A stretch of 64,000 bases of DNA, taken from positions 1 to 64,000 of the forward strand of contig NZ_JAPIVP010000009.1 of NCBI RefSeq assembly GCF_026239555.1, in the 5' to 3' direction. This document shows, one piece after another, positions 18,360 to 27,041 of this stretch. The notes under the pieces were generated by a model. That model saw nothing but the letters and a program-made list of their open reading frames with translations, made no database searches and was not told the origin of the DNA. Both the position numbers and the translations under genes were made by a program. Origin of the DNA: Pedobacter sp. PF22-3. Its GTDB lineage: Bacteria; Bacteroidota; Bacteroidia; Sphingobacteriales; Sphingobacteriaceae. Each line of letters starts with the position of its first letter. Position 1 is the stretch's first letter.

Positions 18360-19076
18360 ATGAAAGTTTTTTGTTTTTACGTCCTGATGCTTTGCGTGCA
18401 AATCAGCTTTGCGCAAAAAACATTTATATTCCCTAAGATTAAAACACAAGGTACTTCTGTTGAACAGTTTACCCCGTCAAACTGGAAGGTTATCGATCAG
18501 GTTTATGGCGATTTAAACAACGATGCAACAGACGATTTAGCAGTAGTTTTTGAGTTTAACAGATCAATTGATGAAACTCGTGTTTATGGAGACAACAATA
18601 CAGATATCATTAAAGAAACCCAGAAACCAAGAATATTGGCCATATTTTTTAAAGATAAATCAACAGGTACTTTAAATTTATCTACGCAGAACAATGATTT
18701 TATCTTGCGCTCAGAAGAAGGTGGTAAACTGGGCGATCCGCTCCAGCAGATTGCGATTAAAGACCAACAGCTTTATCTTCGTTTTCAGGGTGGTTCTGAG
18801 TGGCGCTGGGAGTTGGGCTATACCTTTAAATTTGAAAACAAAGATTGGTTTTTAACGAGCGCCATCAATCTTTACTTTAATCAAAATACTGGCGATATGA
18901 CCGAAAGGGTTTATGATTTTAAAACCCGGGAATTATTTACTACCGTTGGCAATCTGCACAGAAGGGATATTGCTAACAGAAAAACAAGTGAGGTATTATA
19001 TTTTTCTCAACTGAGAACTTTCAAAACCTTTAAAAAACCATGGGCATGGGAAATTATGCCAAATGTTTATTTGTAG
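18360..19076 (+). CDS. exported hypothetical protein with VCBS/FG-GAP-like motif
   Basis: 238 residues with signal peptide MKVFCFYVLMLCVQISFAQ. The segment YGDLNNDATDDLAVVFEF (about 50-67) resembles the Asp-rich calcium-binding loop of FG-GAP/VCBS repeats. The rest is beta-rich with LRFQGGSEWRWELGYTFKF. Likely a periplasmic or surface protein with unknown role. Its 3' end overlaps the convergent DUF5615-type gene by 10 nt. No close neighbour on its own strand. Confidence 0.7.
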   Translation: MKVFCFYVLMLCVQISFAQKTFIFPKIKTQGTSVEQFTPSNWKVIDQVYGDLNNDATDDLAVVFEFNRSIDETRVYGDNNTDIIKETQKPRILAIFFKDKSTGTLNLSTQNNDFILRSEEGGKLGDPLQQIAIKDQQLYLRFQGGSEWRWELGYTFKFENKDWFLTSAINLYFNQNTGDMTERVYDFKTRELFTTVGNLHRRDIANRKTSEVLYFSQLRTFKTFKKPWAWEIMPNVYL

Positions 19077-19393
19077 GTGATTATGTTAGCACCAACTTTA
19101 AGATTCGATTTCAGTAATAATAAAATTTGAGGTATAAATTCTTTTAATGTCAAATAAGTATTATCAAATGCATTCAAAACGATTATTGGAAGTGTATATT
19201 TTGAAAAATTTTGTTGAAACTGAAGATTTTTATCAAAAGTAATCAATACATCAAATTCATCCGCAATCATTAACTTCAGTAATTCTCCATTCTTAACACC
19301 ATTCCAACCCATGTCACGAACAGTATAAATCTCATGTTCTTCGAAATGTTCTTTTAATCTTTTGGGAAGGTTTTCATCAAAAAGCAATTTCAT
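19067..19393 (-). CDS. DUF5615-type PIN-like toxin component
   Basis: 108 residues. MKLLFDENLPKRLKEHF opens a PIN/Mut7-C-like fold: Asp6 and Glu7 near the N-terminus, RDMGWNGVKNGELLKLM in the middle and LITFDKNLQFQ with the second acidic site. The family is a predicted ribonuclease paired with DUF433 antitoxins; activity has not been shown for this protein. It overlaps the upstream DUF433 gene by 17 nt, typical of a two-gene toxin-antitoxin operon, and its end overlaps the convergent exported-protein gene. Confidence 0.85.
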   Translation of the reverse strand: MKLLFDENLPKRLKEHFEEHEIYTVRDMGWNGVKNGELLKLMIADEFDVLITFDKNLQFQQNFSKYTLPIIVLNAFDNTYLTLKEFIPQILLLLKSNLKVGANIITYK

Positions 19394-19619
19394 AGATTTT
19401 ATCTATATGATCTGATGTTATCAATTTATTAGCAACTTCTAAGACACTAATAACCTGCTTTTTAGAAACACTTGGAAAATCTTCTAAAAATTCGTTAATG
19501 GTGATTCCCTTTTCGACATGGAAAAATAAGGTTTCAACCGGAACTCTAGTACCTGCAAAGACAGGTAAACCGCCTAAAATATCAGCATTTGTTGAAATTA
19601 TATCTTTTAACGATTCCAT
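19377..19619 (-). CDS. DUF433 antitoxin-like protein
   Basis: 80 residues. The signature DILGGLPVFAGTRVPVETL and the helical C-terminus (FLEDFPSVSKKQVISVLEVA) are characteristic of DUF433, a small winged-helix-like protein thought to neutralise and autoregulate with a DUF5615 partner. It comes first in the pair, as antitoxins usually do. Closest genomic relatives are often mobile, but I see no mobility gene here. Confidence 0.88.
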   Translation of the reverse strand: MESLKDIISTNADILGGLPVFAGTRVPVETLFFHVEKGITINEFLEDFPSVSKKQVISVLEVANKLITSDHIDKIYEIAF

Positions 19620-19698
19620 AGTATATCAAATTTACTAAATTTAATCGTAAATTTTAAAGCCTAAATGATTTTGTTGCGTCTGAACTTTTCGCCAAAGA

Positions 19699-19800
19699 CC
19701 TACTGTTTTAAGTTAAATAAACCTGATAAAGTGTAAAGCCCGGAGCGAGAGTGAGGACTTGGAACGATGGCAGGGCTGTACAATCCTAAGTATTACAGTC
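19699..19800. repeat. dispersed intergenic repeat, copy B
   Basis: The gap 19620-19855 has no gene. The reverse complement of 19699-19727 (TCAGGTTTATTTAACTT, then ACAGTAG) resembles 6467-6495, and the flanking GCCCGGAGCGAGAGTGAGGA stretch is more GC-rich than the surroundings. Probably a second copy of the same repeat family. Confidence 0.4.
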
Positions 19801-19855
19801 CCTCATTTCCAAAATAATATTTAAACCAATAACATTCAGTTGTCGACAACAAGTC

Positions 19856-21046
19856 TTATAAATTCTGCGCAATTACAAAACCACTGGCCCAGGCCCATTG
19901 AAAGTTGTAGCCACCCAGCCAACCCGTAACATCTAAACATTCGCCACCAAAAAACAGGTTCGGGATTTTTTTGCACTCCAAGGTTTTAGAAGAGATTTCA
20001 TTCGTATCAATTCCACCGCGCATCACTTCGGCTTTATCGTAACCTTTATCGCCTGCGGGTTTAACCTTAAAATGGTGGATGGTTTGTTCAATTAAATCAA
20101 TCTCTGCTTTCGTTAAAGCTGCAACTGGTTTACTTAAAGGTAGAAATTTACCCAACGCATCGGTAAACTTCTTGGTATAAATCCGGTTTAACAATGTCGA
20201 CAATAAAGTTTTACCGTTATTTTTTCTTTCATCATCCAATAGCGAAATAATATGCTGATGTGGCAACAGATTTAAATTAATCGTTTCTCCCCTTCTCCAA
20301 AAAGAAGAAATTTGCAGAATAGCCGGCCCACTTAATCCCCAGTGGGTAAAAAGGATATTTTCTTCGAACGAAATTTCATCATTGCTGACTTCGCAAAAAA
20401 CAGAATTGCCCGAAAGTTGTGCAAACCACTCTTCGTCTTTTCCGGTAATGGTTAATGGAACCAGCGCTGGTGCGGTTTCAATGATTTTTAAGTTGTGTTT
20501 CCTGGCAAAACGTAAAGCAAAATCGGTTGCCCCCATCTTCGGAATCGGTAACCCTCCTGCAGCAATTACCAGCTTTTCAGCTGTTAAAACAACTGTTTTT
20601 CCATTTTTCTCATAGCTTACTTTAAAAGCTTCAGGCAATATTTCGATATCCTTTACATCGGCATTACATCGAATTTCCTGCCCAAAATCTTCGCAAATTG
20701 AAGTAAAAACCTTTACCACATCTTTTGCATTTTTATGATCTGGAAATAATTGCCCTAAAGTTTTTTCTTTGCCTTCAATACCATAGGTTTCGAAAAAGCC
20801 AATGGTATCTTCTACCGTCCATTGTGTAAAAGCTGATTTCACAAAATGCGGGTTGGCAGATATAAATTGCTCAGCTGATGCATATTGGTTGGTGTAGTTA
20901 CAACGACCTCCTCCTGAAATTAAAATTTTGGCACCTGGCTTTTCATTTTTCTCCAGCACAATTACTTTCTTGCCTAAATAGCCTGCCTGCACCGCACACA
21001 TCAATCCACAAGCACCTGCCCCAATAATTATTGCATCAGCATTCAT
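19856..21046 (-). CDS. FAD-dependent oxidoreductase, HI0933/YhiN (BaiN-like) family
   Basis: 396 residues. N-terminal dinucleotide-binding motif AIIIGAGACGLMCAVQAG, the family segment LISGGGRCNYTNQ and the C-terminal WLGGYNFQWAWASGFVIAQNL are diagnostic. Members bind FAD/NAD(P); physiological substrates are mostly unknown (the named example is the bile-acid enzyme BaiN). I chose the ATG at 21046 over the TTG one codon earlier. It is divergent from purK with a short shared regulatory gap. Confidence 0.92.
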   Translation of the reverse strand: MNADAIIIGAGACGLMCAVQAGYLGKKVIVLEKNEKPGAKILISGGGRCNYTNQYASAEQFISANPHFVKSAFTQWTVEDTIGFFETYGIEGKEKTLGQLFPDHKNAKDVVKVFTSICEDFGQEIRCNADVKDIEILPEAFKVSYEKNGKTVVLTAEKLVIAAGGLPIPKMGATDFALRFARKHNLKIIETAPALVPLTITGKDEEWFAQLSGNSVFCEVSNDEISFEENILFTHWGLSGPAILQISSFWRRGETINLNLLPHQHIISLLDDERKNNGKTLLSTLLNRIYTKKFTDALGKFLPLSKPVAALTKAEIDLIEQTIHHFKVKPAGDKGYDKAEVMRGGIDTNEISSKTLECKKIPNLFFGGECLDVTGWLGGYNFQWAWASGFVIAQNL

Positions 21047-21065
21047 CAATAAAATTTATTATGGT

Positions 21066-21073
21066 TACTTTTG
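21066..21073 (+). promoter_or_regulatory. candidate promoter -7 box for purK
   Basis: TACTTTTG matches TAnnTTTG, 27 nt upstream of the purK ATG at 21101. It overlaps an in-frame TTG at 21071 and so argues against that longer start. Confidence 0.5.
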
Positions 21074-21100
21074 CACAAAAGTAGCATTATTTTCAAGCGC

Positions 21101-22240
21101 ATGGCAAAACAGATTAGCGAATTAAAATTAGGTATTTTAGGTGGCGGACAATTGGGCAGAATGCTCATTCAACAAGCAATCAATTACAATGTAACTACAT
21201 TAGTTTTAGACCCAGATCCTGATGCTCCCTGTAAACACATTTCCAATTATTTCGAAAACGGCTCCATTACCGATTTTGACACCGTTTACAACTTTGGAAA
21301 GAAAGCTGATATTATTACCATTGAAATTGAAAAGGTAAATATCGATGCGCTTGAGCAGCTCGAAAAAGAAGGTAAAAAAGTTTTTCCTCAATCGAGGGTG
21401 ATCCGTTTAATCCAGGATAAAGGTGTTCAGAAACAGTTTTTTAAAGAAAATGATATTCCCACCTCTCCTTTCCAGATTGTAAATACAAAGGAAGATATGG
21501 AGAACTGTAATATCCCTTTTCCATATATTTTAAAACTGCGTAAAGATGGTTATGATGGCAAAGGGGTAATGAAAATCAATAGTGCGGCAGATCTTGAGAA
21601 AGCTTTCGATGCACCTTGCATTGTAGAAAAACTGGTCGATTTTGAAAAAGAAGTAGCCGTTATCGTGGCCCGTAATGCCAATGGCGATGTAAAAACTTTC
21701 CCTATGGTAGAAATGGAATTTAATCCGGAAGCCAATTTGGTTGAGTTTCTGATTTCACCCTCAACATTTGCTGAAAGTTTGCAACACAAAGCAGAAAACA
21801 TCGCCAAGAACATTGCTTCAGCAATGAACATTACCGGAATTTTAGCGGTGGAAATGTTTGTATGTAAAGATGGCGAATTATTGGTTAATGAGGTAGCTCC
21901 CCGTCCACATAATAGCGGTCACCAAACCATTGAGGGCAACTATGTTTCTCAATTTGAACAACATTTACGATCCATTTATAACCTGCCACTTGGCGATACA
22001 AGCAGCATTACCAATGCTATTATGATCAATCTACTTGGCGAAAAAGGTTTTGAAGGTGTAGCCAGGTATGAAAATCTTGAAAAAATATTAGCTATTGACG
22101 GCGTCTATGTTCACCTATATGGCAAAAAGTACACTAAACCTTTCCGTAAAATGGGCCATGTAACCATTGTTGATATCGACAGGGAAAAAGCAATTGAAAA
22201 AGCACGTTTTGTACAAAAAACATTGAAGGTAATTGCATAA
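21101..22240 (+). CDS. purK: N5-carboxyaminoimidazole ribonucleotide synthase
   Basis: ATP-grasp enzyme that makes N5-CAIR from AIR, bicarbonate and ATP in purine synthesis. About 379 residues from the ATG. LGILGGGQLGRMLIQQA opens the N-domain; ATP-grasp features include ILKLRKDGYDGKGV and the metal site region VNEVAPRPHNSGH. It precedes purE, its pathway partner, on the same strand with an 85-nt gap that contains a hairpin repeat. An upstream TTG start lies in the promoter box and is unlikely. Confidence 0.96.
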   Translation: MAKQISELKLGILGGGQLGRMLIQQAINYNVTTLVLDPDPDAPCKHISNYFENGSITDFDTVYNFGKKADIITIEIEKVNIDALEQLEKEGKKVFPQSRVIRLIQDKGVQKQFFKENDIPTSPFQIVNTKEDMENCNIPFPYILKLRKDGYDGKGVMKINSAADLEKAFDAPCIVEKLVDFEKEVAVIVARNANGDVKTFPMVEMEFNPEANLVEFLISPSTFAESLQHKAENIAKNIASAMNITGILAVEMFVCKDGELLVNEVAPRPHNSGHQTIEGNYVSQFEQHLRSIYNLPLGDTSSITNAIMINLLGEKGFEGVARYENLEKILAIDGVYVHLYGKKYTKPFRKMGHVTIVDIDREKAIEKARFVQKTLKVIA

Positions 22241-22264
22241 GCCCCCTAGCGCCCTGAAGGGGGG
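22241..22264. repeat. hairpin repeat between purK and purE
   Basis: CCCCCT (22242-22247) pairs with AGGGGG (22258-22263) around a ten-base loop, immediately after the purK stop. It is far more GC-rich than its surroundings and resembles dispersed palindromic repeats in this genome. It lacks a T tract, so it is more likely a repeat than a terminator. Confidence 0.55.
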
Positions 22265-22325
22265 AACTAATAGCGAGGTGGAAATACAAAATTTTAGAAG
22301 AAGTAAAAAAGAAATATAAATAGAT

Positions 22326-22826
22326 ATGAGTCAAGGAAATTCAAATTCGGCCTTAGTAGGAATTATAATGGGGAGCAAATCAGATTTGCCTGTAATGCAA
22401 GATGCTGCAGATGTATTAAAAGAATTTGGAATAAATTACGAAATCACGGTGGTTTCCGCCCACAGAACACCAGAACGCATGTTTAATTATGCTAAAGAAG
22501 CGCAAGGACGTGGTTTAAAAGTAATTATTGCCGGTGCCGGTGGTGCCGCTCACTTGCCAGGAATGATGGCTTCTATCACTACTTTACCCGTAATCGGTGT
22601 TCCGGTTAAATCATCAAACTCCATTGATGGCTGGGATAGTATTTTATCAATCTTACAAATGCCGAATGGCATCCCTGTGGCTACAGTGGCATTAAATGCT
22701 GCTAAAAATGCAGGCTTATTGGCTACTCAGATTTTAGCAACTGCTGATGAATCTTTAACGGTTAAAATGCAGGCTTATAAGGATGAACTGAGAAGAAAAG
22801 TGGAAGAGAGTGCTCTGGAAATGTGA
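22326..22826 (+). CDS. purE: N5-CAIR mutase
   Basis: Class I PurE, 166 residues, converts N5-CAIR to CAIR after Pur[19 protein letters not shown] and [15 protein letters not shown] are the ligand-binding segments with the catalytic His of the SAHR motif; [10 protein letters not shown] and GVPVKSS complete the site. Pairing with PurK fits the bacterial two-step route. ATG start. Confidence 0.97.
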   Translation: MSQGNSNSALVGIIMGSKSDLPVMQDAADVLKEFGINYEITVVSAHRTPERMFNYAKEAQGRGLKVIIAGAGGAAHLPGMMASITTLPVIGVPVKSSNSIDGWDSILSILQMPNGIPVATVALNAAKNAGLLATQILATADESLTVKMQAYKDELRRKVEESALEM

Positions 22827-22905
22827 TAAGCGCAGAAAGTCTAACGTTTGGAAATCAAAAGAAGAATTAAAATACCTTTTATCTATTTTAATTTCGATGT
22901 AATTC

Positions 22906-23712
22906 ATGCAAATACCGCCATCACCAGCTCTGAGCAATATTGTTAGACACTACCTGATTCTTTCAAGCGATGTCTGTATAAAACATGATTTTAGATTTTT
23001 TTCTGATGGAAGTCCCGGAATTGTTTTTCACAGGAAAATACCCTTTTCACAGAAAAACAAATTGGATGGTAATTTTAATATACAGCCTAAATGTTTTGTA
23101 TACGGACAGATTACGCATTTTAACACCTTATCCACTACAGCAAAAACAGATATGCTAATTGTTGTTTTACAACCATTTGCCCTATTTAAATTGTTTAATA
23201 TTGCTGCTTTTGAGGTTAATGATAAAACCATTTCGTTTGATGAATTAACTGGTCATTCTGGCCGTTTACTTTTAGAAAGAATTCAGGAACAACCTGAAAA
23301 TGTTGTAGCTATTCATTTGATTGAAGATTTTTTGTTAGGGCTGCATATTCAAAATACTCATAATGATAAAATAATATTTACTTCGCTCCAGCATATTTAT
23401 GCTCGGAAAGGAATGAGCAGTTTAACGAAAATGCTAAAAGAAGTTCCTGCAACTGAAAGACAGCTGGAAAGAAAATTTCGTGAACACATCGGCTTAAGTC
23501 CAAAAAAGTTTGTTGATATTGTCAGGTTCAGATACTTACTTAAATGCCTCAAACAAGCAAATCAGCATACAAATATTTCATCAATTAGTTATAGTTGTGG
23601 CTATTATGATCAATCACATTTAAATAACATCTTTAAGAAATTTACCGGTTTAACGCCACTTCAATACCAAAGCAACAGTAATTTACTTGCGGTTAATTTT
23701 CTTTTGCTTTAA
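22906..23712 (+). CDS. AraC family transcriptional regulator
   Basis: 268 residues. The N-terminal part (1-150, starting MQIPPSPALSNIVRHYLIL) is the cupin-like sensor region typical of Bacteroidota AraC proteins. The C-terminal HTH pair spans about 165-255, including RKFREHIGLSPKKFVDIVRF and YYDQSHLNNIFKKFTGLTPLQY. It probably acts as an activator; the nitrilase-fold gene 72 nt downstream on the same strand is the likeliest target, by position only. Confidence 0.9.
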   Translation: MQIPPSPALSNIVRHYLILSSDVCIKHDFRFFSDGSPGIVFHRKIPFSQKNKLDGNFNIQPKCFVYGQITHFNTLSTTAKTDMLIVVLQPFALFKLFNIAAFEVNDKTISFDELTGHSGRLLLERIQEQPENVVAIHLIEDFLLGLHIQNTHNDKIIFTSLQHIYARKGMSSLTKMLKEVPATERQLERKFREHIGLSPKKFVDIVRFRYLLKCLKQANQHTNISSISYSCGYYDQSHLNNIFKKFTGLTPLQYQSNSNLLAVNFLLL

Positions 23713-23784
23713 CATATTGTCGCTTTTTTCCAATTTTTAAAATAGCTTTCTACTCATCTTCGTATTAACAATTATGATAACGAA

Positions 23785-24726
23785 ATGAAAAATTTAAAAA
23801 TTGCTACTGCACAGTTTGAAAACAAAAGTTACGATAAAGCATATAATCTGAGTGTTATAGAAAAACTTTCAAAGGAAGCTGCAGAAAAAGGTGCCAACGT
23901 CATTAATTTTCATGAATGCTCCATTACAGGTTATACTTTTGCCAGAAATTTAAGTAAACAGCAGATGCTGGAGCTAGCGGAAACTATTCCCGATGGCCAC
24001 AGTATAAACGTATTGATATCTATCGCAAAGAAATATCAGATTACAATATTGGCAGGGTTGTTCGAAAAAGATCACGAAGAAAACTTATATAAAGCGCATG
24101 TTTGTGTTGATGAAACAGGTTTTGTAACAAAACATAGAAAACTTCACCCTTTTATCAATCCAAACCTTTCTGCTGGAACAAACTATACCATTTTTAATAT
24201 TCATGGATGGAAGTGTGGAATTCTGATTTGTTATGACAATAATATAATTGAAAATGTACGTGCCACTGCATTACTTGGTGCTCAGATTATATTTATGCCC
24301 CATGTAACCATGTGTACGCCATCTACAAGACCAGGTGCAGGCTTCGTTGATCCAGAATTATGGAAGGATAAAGAAACAAATGCTAAACAGCTGCGTGAAG
24401 AATTTGATAGTTTAAAAGGAAGACAGTGGCTAATGAAATGGCTGCCCGCACGAGCTTATGATAATGCCATTTATGCAATTTTTTCTAATCCTATCGGGAT
24501 GGATGACGACCAGTTAAAAAACGGATGCTCAATGATTATTGATCCCTTTGGTGATGTAATTGCCGAATGTAGATCACTAGAGGATTCTTTTGTGATAGCA
24601 GAGTTAAATCCAGAAAAGATAATTCAGGCTGGGGGTTATCGCTATTTAGAAGCGAGAAAGCCAGAATTATATGGAGAAATTATAAGCAAAGCCCATAAAA
24701 GCGTTCAAAAAGTGATATGGCGATAA
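23785..24726 (+). CDS. carbon-nitrogen hydrolase (nitrilase superfamily)
   Basis: 313 residues in one nitrilase-fold domain. The catalytic triad is visible: Glu44 in NFHECSITGY, Lys119 in KHRKLHPF and Cys149 in GILICYDNN. Members hydrolyse amides, nitriles or carbamoyl compounds; this one cannot be assigned a substrate. The insertion FVDPELWKDKETNAKQLREE near residue 195 is not in the shortest members. Upstream AraC gene suggests inducible expression. Confidence 0.9.
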   Translation: MKNLKIATAQFENKSYDKAYNLSVIEKLSKEAAEKGANVINFHECSITGYTFARNLSKQQMLELAETIPDGHSINVLISIAKKYQITILAGLFEKDHEENLYKAHVCVDETGFVTKHRKLHPFINPNLSAGTNYTIFNIHGWKCGILICYDNNIIENVRATALLGAQIIFMPHVTMCTPSTRPGAGFVDPELWKDKETNAKQLREEFDSLKGRQWLMKWLPARAYDNAIYAIFSNPIGMDDDQLKNGCSMIIDPFGDVIAECRSLEDSFVIAELNPEKIIQAGGYRYLEARKPELYGEIISKAHKSVQKVIWR

Positions 24727-24765
24727 AACAGTTTACAATTTCCTGTTGATCGTTATCAGTTAAAC

Positions 24766-25341
24766 TTAATTCAAACTCGGATCAATTGGAAAATTGCTTA
24801 CATGCGCATATTTTGGTCCGAGATTTACAATTACATCCCGCCAAAGCCTTTCATCATCATTGCTAAAAATAAGATCAGGGTTAAAAATATCGCTCACCAT
24901 CCATGCATTCTGCGTTATTTCACGATCAAGCTGACCATGATCCCAGCCTGAATAACCCATAAAAAATTTCACTTCATCCTGGTTTATCACATTGGTATTT
25001 AACAGGATTTTAAGTGTTTCAAAATTTCCGCCCCAGTATAAACCATTACCAATGGGCTCACCGCTGTGTAATTTATCATAACACCTATGGATAAAGTGTA
25101 AGGTATCTGCAGCAACAGGACCACCGAAATAAATGTAATTTTTTGAATCCCATAAATCCTGTATTACATCGTTCAATACCAGATTTCCTACCTGGTTAAG
25201 AATATAACCTACAGTTCCTTCATCACCATGTTCGGTTAATAATACCACAGATCTCTTAAAATTAGGGTCAGCCATAAATGGTTCTGAGATCAGCAAGCGG
25301 CCGGTTTTTGGTTTTATATTGTTCAGCATGATGATAATCAT
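24766..25341 (-). CDS. YqgE/AlgH family protein (DUF179)
   Basis: 191 residues. GRLLISEPFMADPNFKRSVVLLTEH and YFGGPVAADTLHFIHR, then FFMGYSGWDHGQLDREI, are diagnostic of YqgE/AlgH. The biochemical function is not settled; AlgH was linked to alginate control in Pseudomonas. Start may be the first ATG (25341) or MLNNIKP at 25329. It is divergent from pdxH; the pdxH promoter begins one base beyond its start. Confidence 0.92.
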   Translation of the reverse strand: MIIIMLNNIKPKTGRLLISEPFMADPNFKRSVVLLTEHGDEGTVGYILNQVGNLVLNDVIQDLWDSKNYIYFGGPVAADTLHFIHRCYDKLHSGEPIGNGLYWGGNFETLKILLNTNVINQDEVKFFMGYSGWDHGQLDREITQNAWMVSDIFNPDLIFSNDDERLWRDVIVNLGPKYAHVSNFPIDPSLN

Positions 25342-25371
25342 TTGTTACACCGTAAAAGATGCCTATTTTTG
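25342..25371 (+). promoter_or_regulatory. promoter of pdxH (perfect Bacteroidota consensus)
   Basis: TTG at 25342-25344, 19 nt spacer, then TATTTTTG at 25364-25371, an exact TTG-N19-TAnnTTTG match. The pdxH ATG begins only five bases after the box, so the transcript should have almost no 5' leader. Confidence 0.75.
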
Positions 25372-25375
25372 TTAA

Positions 25376-26026
25376 ATGCAAGTTACAAATGAATTTCTAC
25401 AAAACCTGCGCCAAGATTACAAAAGCGCTTCGCTAGACGAATCTGACGTAGATCAAGATCCGATTGTCCAGTTTCAAAAATGGTTTCAACATGCGGTTGA
25501 TGCCCAGATATACGAACCAAATGTAATGACTTTGGCTACAGCCGATAAAGCTGGCCGTCCAGATGCCCGCATTGTGCTGTTAAAAGGAGTAGATGGAAAT
25601 GGTTTTAGATTTTTCACCAATTATCTGAGTGCCAAGGGTAAAGAATTAAAACGTAATCCTTATGCAGCATTGGTGTTTTTCTGGCCTGAATTGGAAAGAC
25701 AGGTGAGAATTGAAGGGACAGTAGAAAAACTGGATAAAGAAACTTCGGAAGCCTATTTCAACACCAGACCGATTGCCAGCCAGATTGGAGCTGTAGTTTC
25801 CCCGCAAAGCCAGATTATTCCAAACAGGACATTTTTAGAAGAAAAAGTTGAAGAACTTAAAGCTAAAAGTGCCGACAAGGGGGTTGCTAAACCAGCGCAT
25901 TGGGGCGGTTATATTGTTAAACCAACAAGAATAGAGTTTTGGCAAGGAAGAAGAAGTCGGCTGCACGATAGGATAAACTTTGAACTGGTAAAAGGAAGCT
26001 GGACCAAAACCAGGTTGGCTCCATAA
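25376..26026 (+). CDS. pdxH: pyridoxamine 5'-phosphate oxidase
   Basis: FMN-dependent oxidase forming pyridoxal 5'-phosphate from PNP or PMP; 216 residues. Typical segments are DPIVQFQKWFQHAV, MTLATADKAGRPDARIVLLKG, FFTNYLSAKGKEL and the C-terminal WGGYIVKPTRIEFWQGRRSRLHDR. Start and length agree with the family. Monocistronic with its own strong promoter. Confidence 0.97.
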   Translation: MQVTNEFLQNLRQDYKSASLDESDVDQDPIVQFQKWFQHAVDAQIYEPNVMTLATADKAGRPDARIVLLKGVDGNGFRFFTNYLSAKGKELKRNPYAALVFFWPELERQVRIEGTVEKLDKETSEAYFNTRPIASQIGAVVSPQSQIIPNRTFLEEKVEELKAKSADKGVAKPAHWGGYIVKPTRIEFWQGRRSRLHDRINFELVKGSWTKTRLAP

Positions 26027-26116
26027 CGTTACTTATAAAAATCAAGAGATCGGCTTTGCTGTTGATCTTTTTAACGATCATTTAATCATAATTTTCTTTT
26101 TTTAATCTTCTAAAGG

Positions 26117-27010
26117 ATGAAACAAATCGCAGTTATAGGATCTGGCACCATGGGAAATGGTATTGCTCATACCTTTGCACAATTTAACTATAAGGTTAAC
26201 CTGATTGATATCAATCAAGCTGCATTGGATAAGGCCATACAAACCATCACCAAAAATTTAGACAGACAGGTTGCCAAAGGAACCTTAACAGAAGAGCAGA
26301 AAGTAGCCTCCTTAAATAATATCGTAACATATACCTCAATAAAAGATGGTATTCAAAGTGCTGACTTAATTGTGGAGGCCGCTACGGAAAATGTAGATTT
26401 AAAACTGAAGATTTTTAAGGATTTAGATGAGTATGCGCCTGCACACGCTATTCTCGCCTCTAATACTTCTTCTATTTCCATCACACAAATTGCTGCCGTA
26501 ACCAATAGAGGTGATCAAGTGATCGGAATGCACTTTATGAATCCTGTGCCGGTGATGAAATTAGTAGAAGTAATAAGGGGGTATGCCACAAGTGATGAAA
26601 CGACCAGTGCCATTATGCAGCTATCACAGCGCCTGGAAAAGGTTCCTGTTGAGGTAAATGATTATCCTGGTTTTGTGGCTAACCGCATTTTAATGCCCAT
26701 GATTAACGAGGCCATTTATACGCTTTATGAAGGTGTTGCTGGTGTGCACGAAATTGATACCGTGATGAAACTAGGAATGGCTCACCCAATGGGTCCTTTA
26801 CAGTTAGCCGATTTTATTGGTCTGGATGTTTGCCTGGCCATATTAAAAGTATTACATGATGGTTTCGGTAACCCTAAATATGCTCCTTGTCCATTATTGG
26901 TAAATATGGTGGCAGCAGGTAAAAAAGGGGCTAAAATGGGTGAAGGCTTTTATAAATACACTTCTGGATCAAAGGATCTTATTGTTTCAGATAAATTTAA
27001 AAAATCCTAA
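26117..27010 (+). CDS. 3-hydroxyacyl-CoA (3-hydroxybutyryl-CoA) dehydrogenase
   Basis: 297 residues, NAD-binding Rossmann start IAVIGSGTMGNGIAHTFAQ, catalytic-region motif GMHFMNPVPVMKLVEVIRG (His-containing), and NRILMPMINEAIYTLYEGVA of the C-terminal dimerisation domain. It oxidises 3-hydroxyacyl-CoA to 3-ketoacyl-CoA in fatty-acid or butyrate metabolism. No other beta-oxidation gene is adjacent, so the pathway context is elsewhere. ATG start. Confidence 0.95.
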   Translation: MKQIAVIGSGTMGNGIAHTFAQFNYKVNLIDINQAALDKAIQTITKNLDRQVAKGTLTEEQKVASLNNIVTYTSIKDGIQSADLIVEAATENVDLKLKIFKDLDEYAPAHAILASNTSSISITQIAAVTNRGDQVIGMHFMNPVPVMKLVEVIRGYATSDETTSAIMQLSQRLEKVPVEVNDYPGFVANRILMPMINEAIYTLYEGVAGVHEIDTVMKLGMAHPMGPLQLADFIGLDVCLAILKVLHDGFGNPKYAPCPLLVNMVAAGKKGAKMGEGFYKYTSGSKDLIVSDKFKKS

Positions 27011-27029
27011 TTTTTTTAGCATTTAATTT

Positions 27030-27037
27030 TATATTTG
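27030..27037 (+). promoter_or_regulatory. candidate promoter -7 box for ruvB
   Basis: TATATTTG matches TAnnTTTG and ends four bases before the ruvB ATG at 27042, predicting a leaderless or nearly leaderless message. No good -33 TTG. Confidence 0.55.
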
Positions 27038-27041
27038 CTGT

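Noticed and set aside
21071-21100. TTG start for purK, 30 nt upstream of the ATG
   Set aside because: It overlaps the promoter -7 box, and the ATG gives the standard PurK N-terminus.
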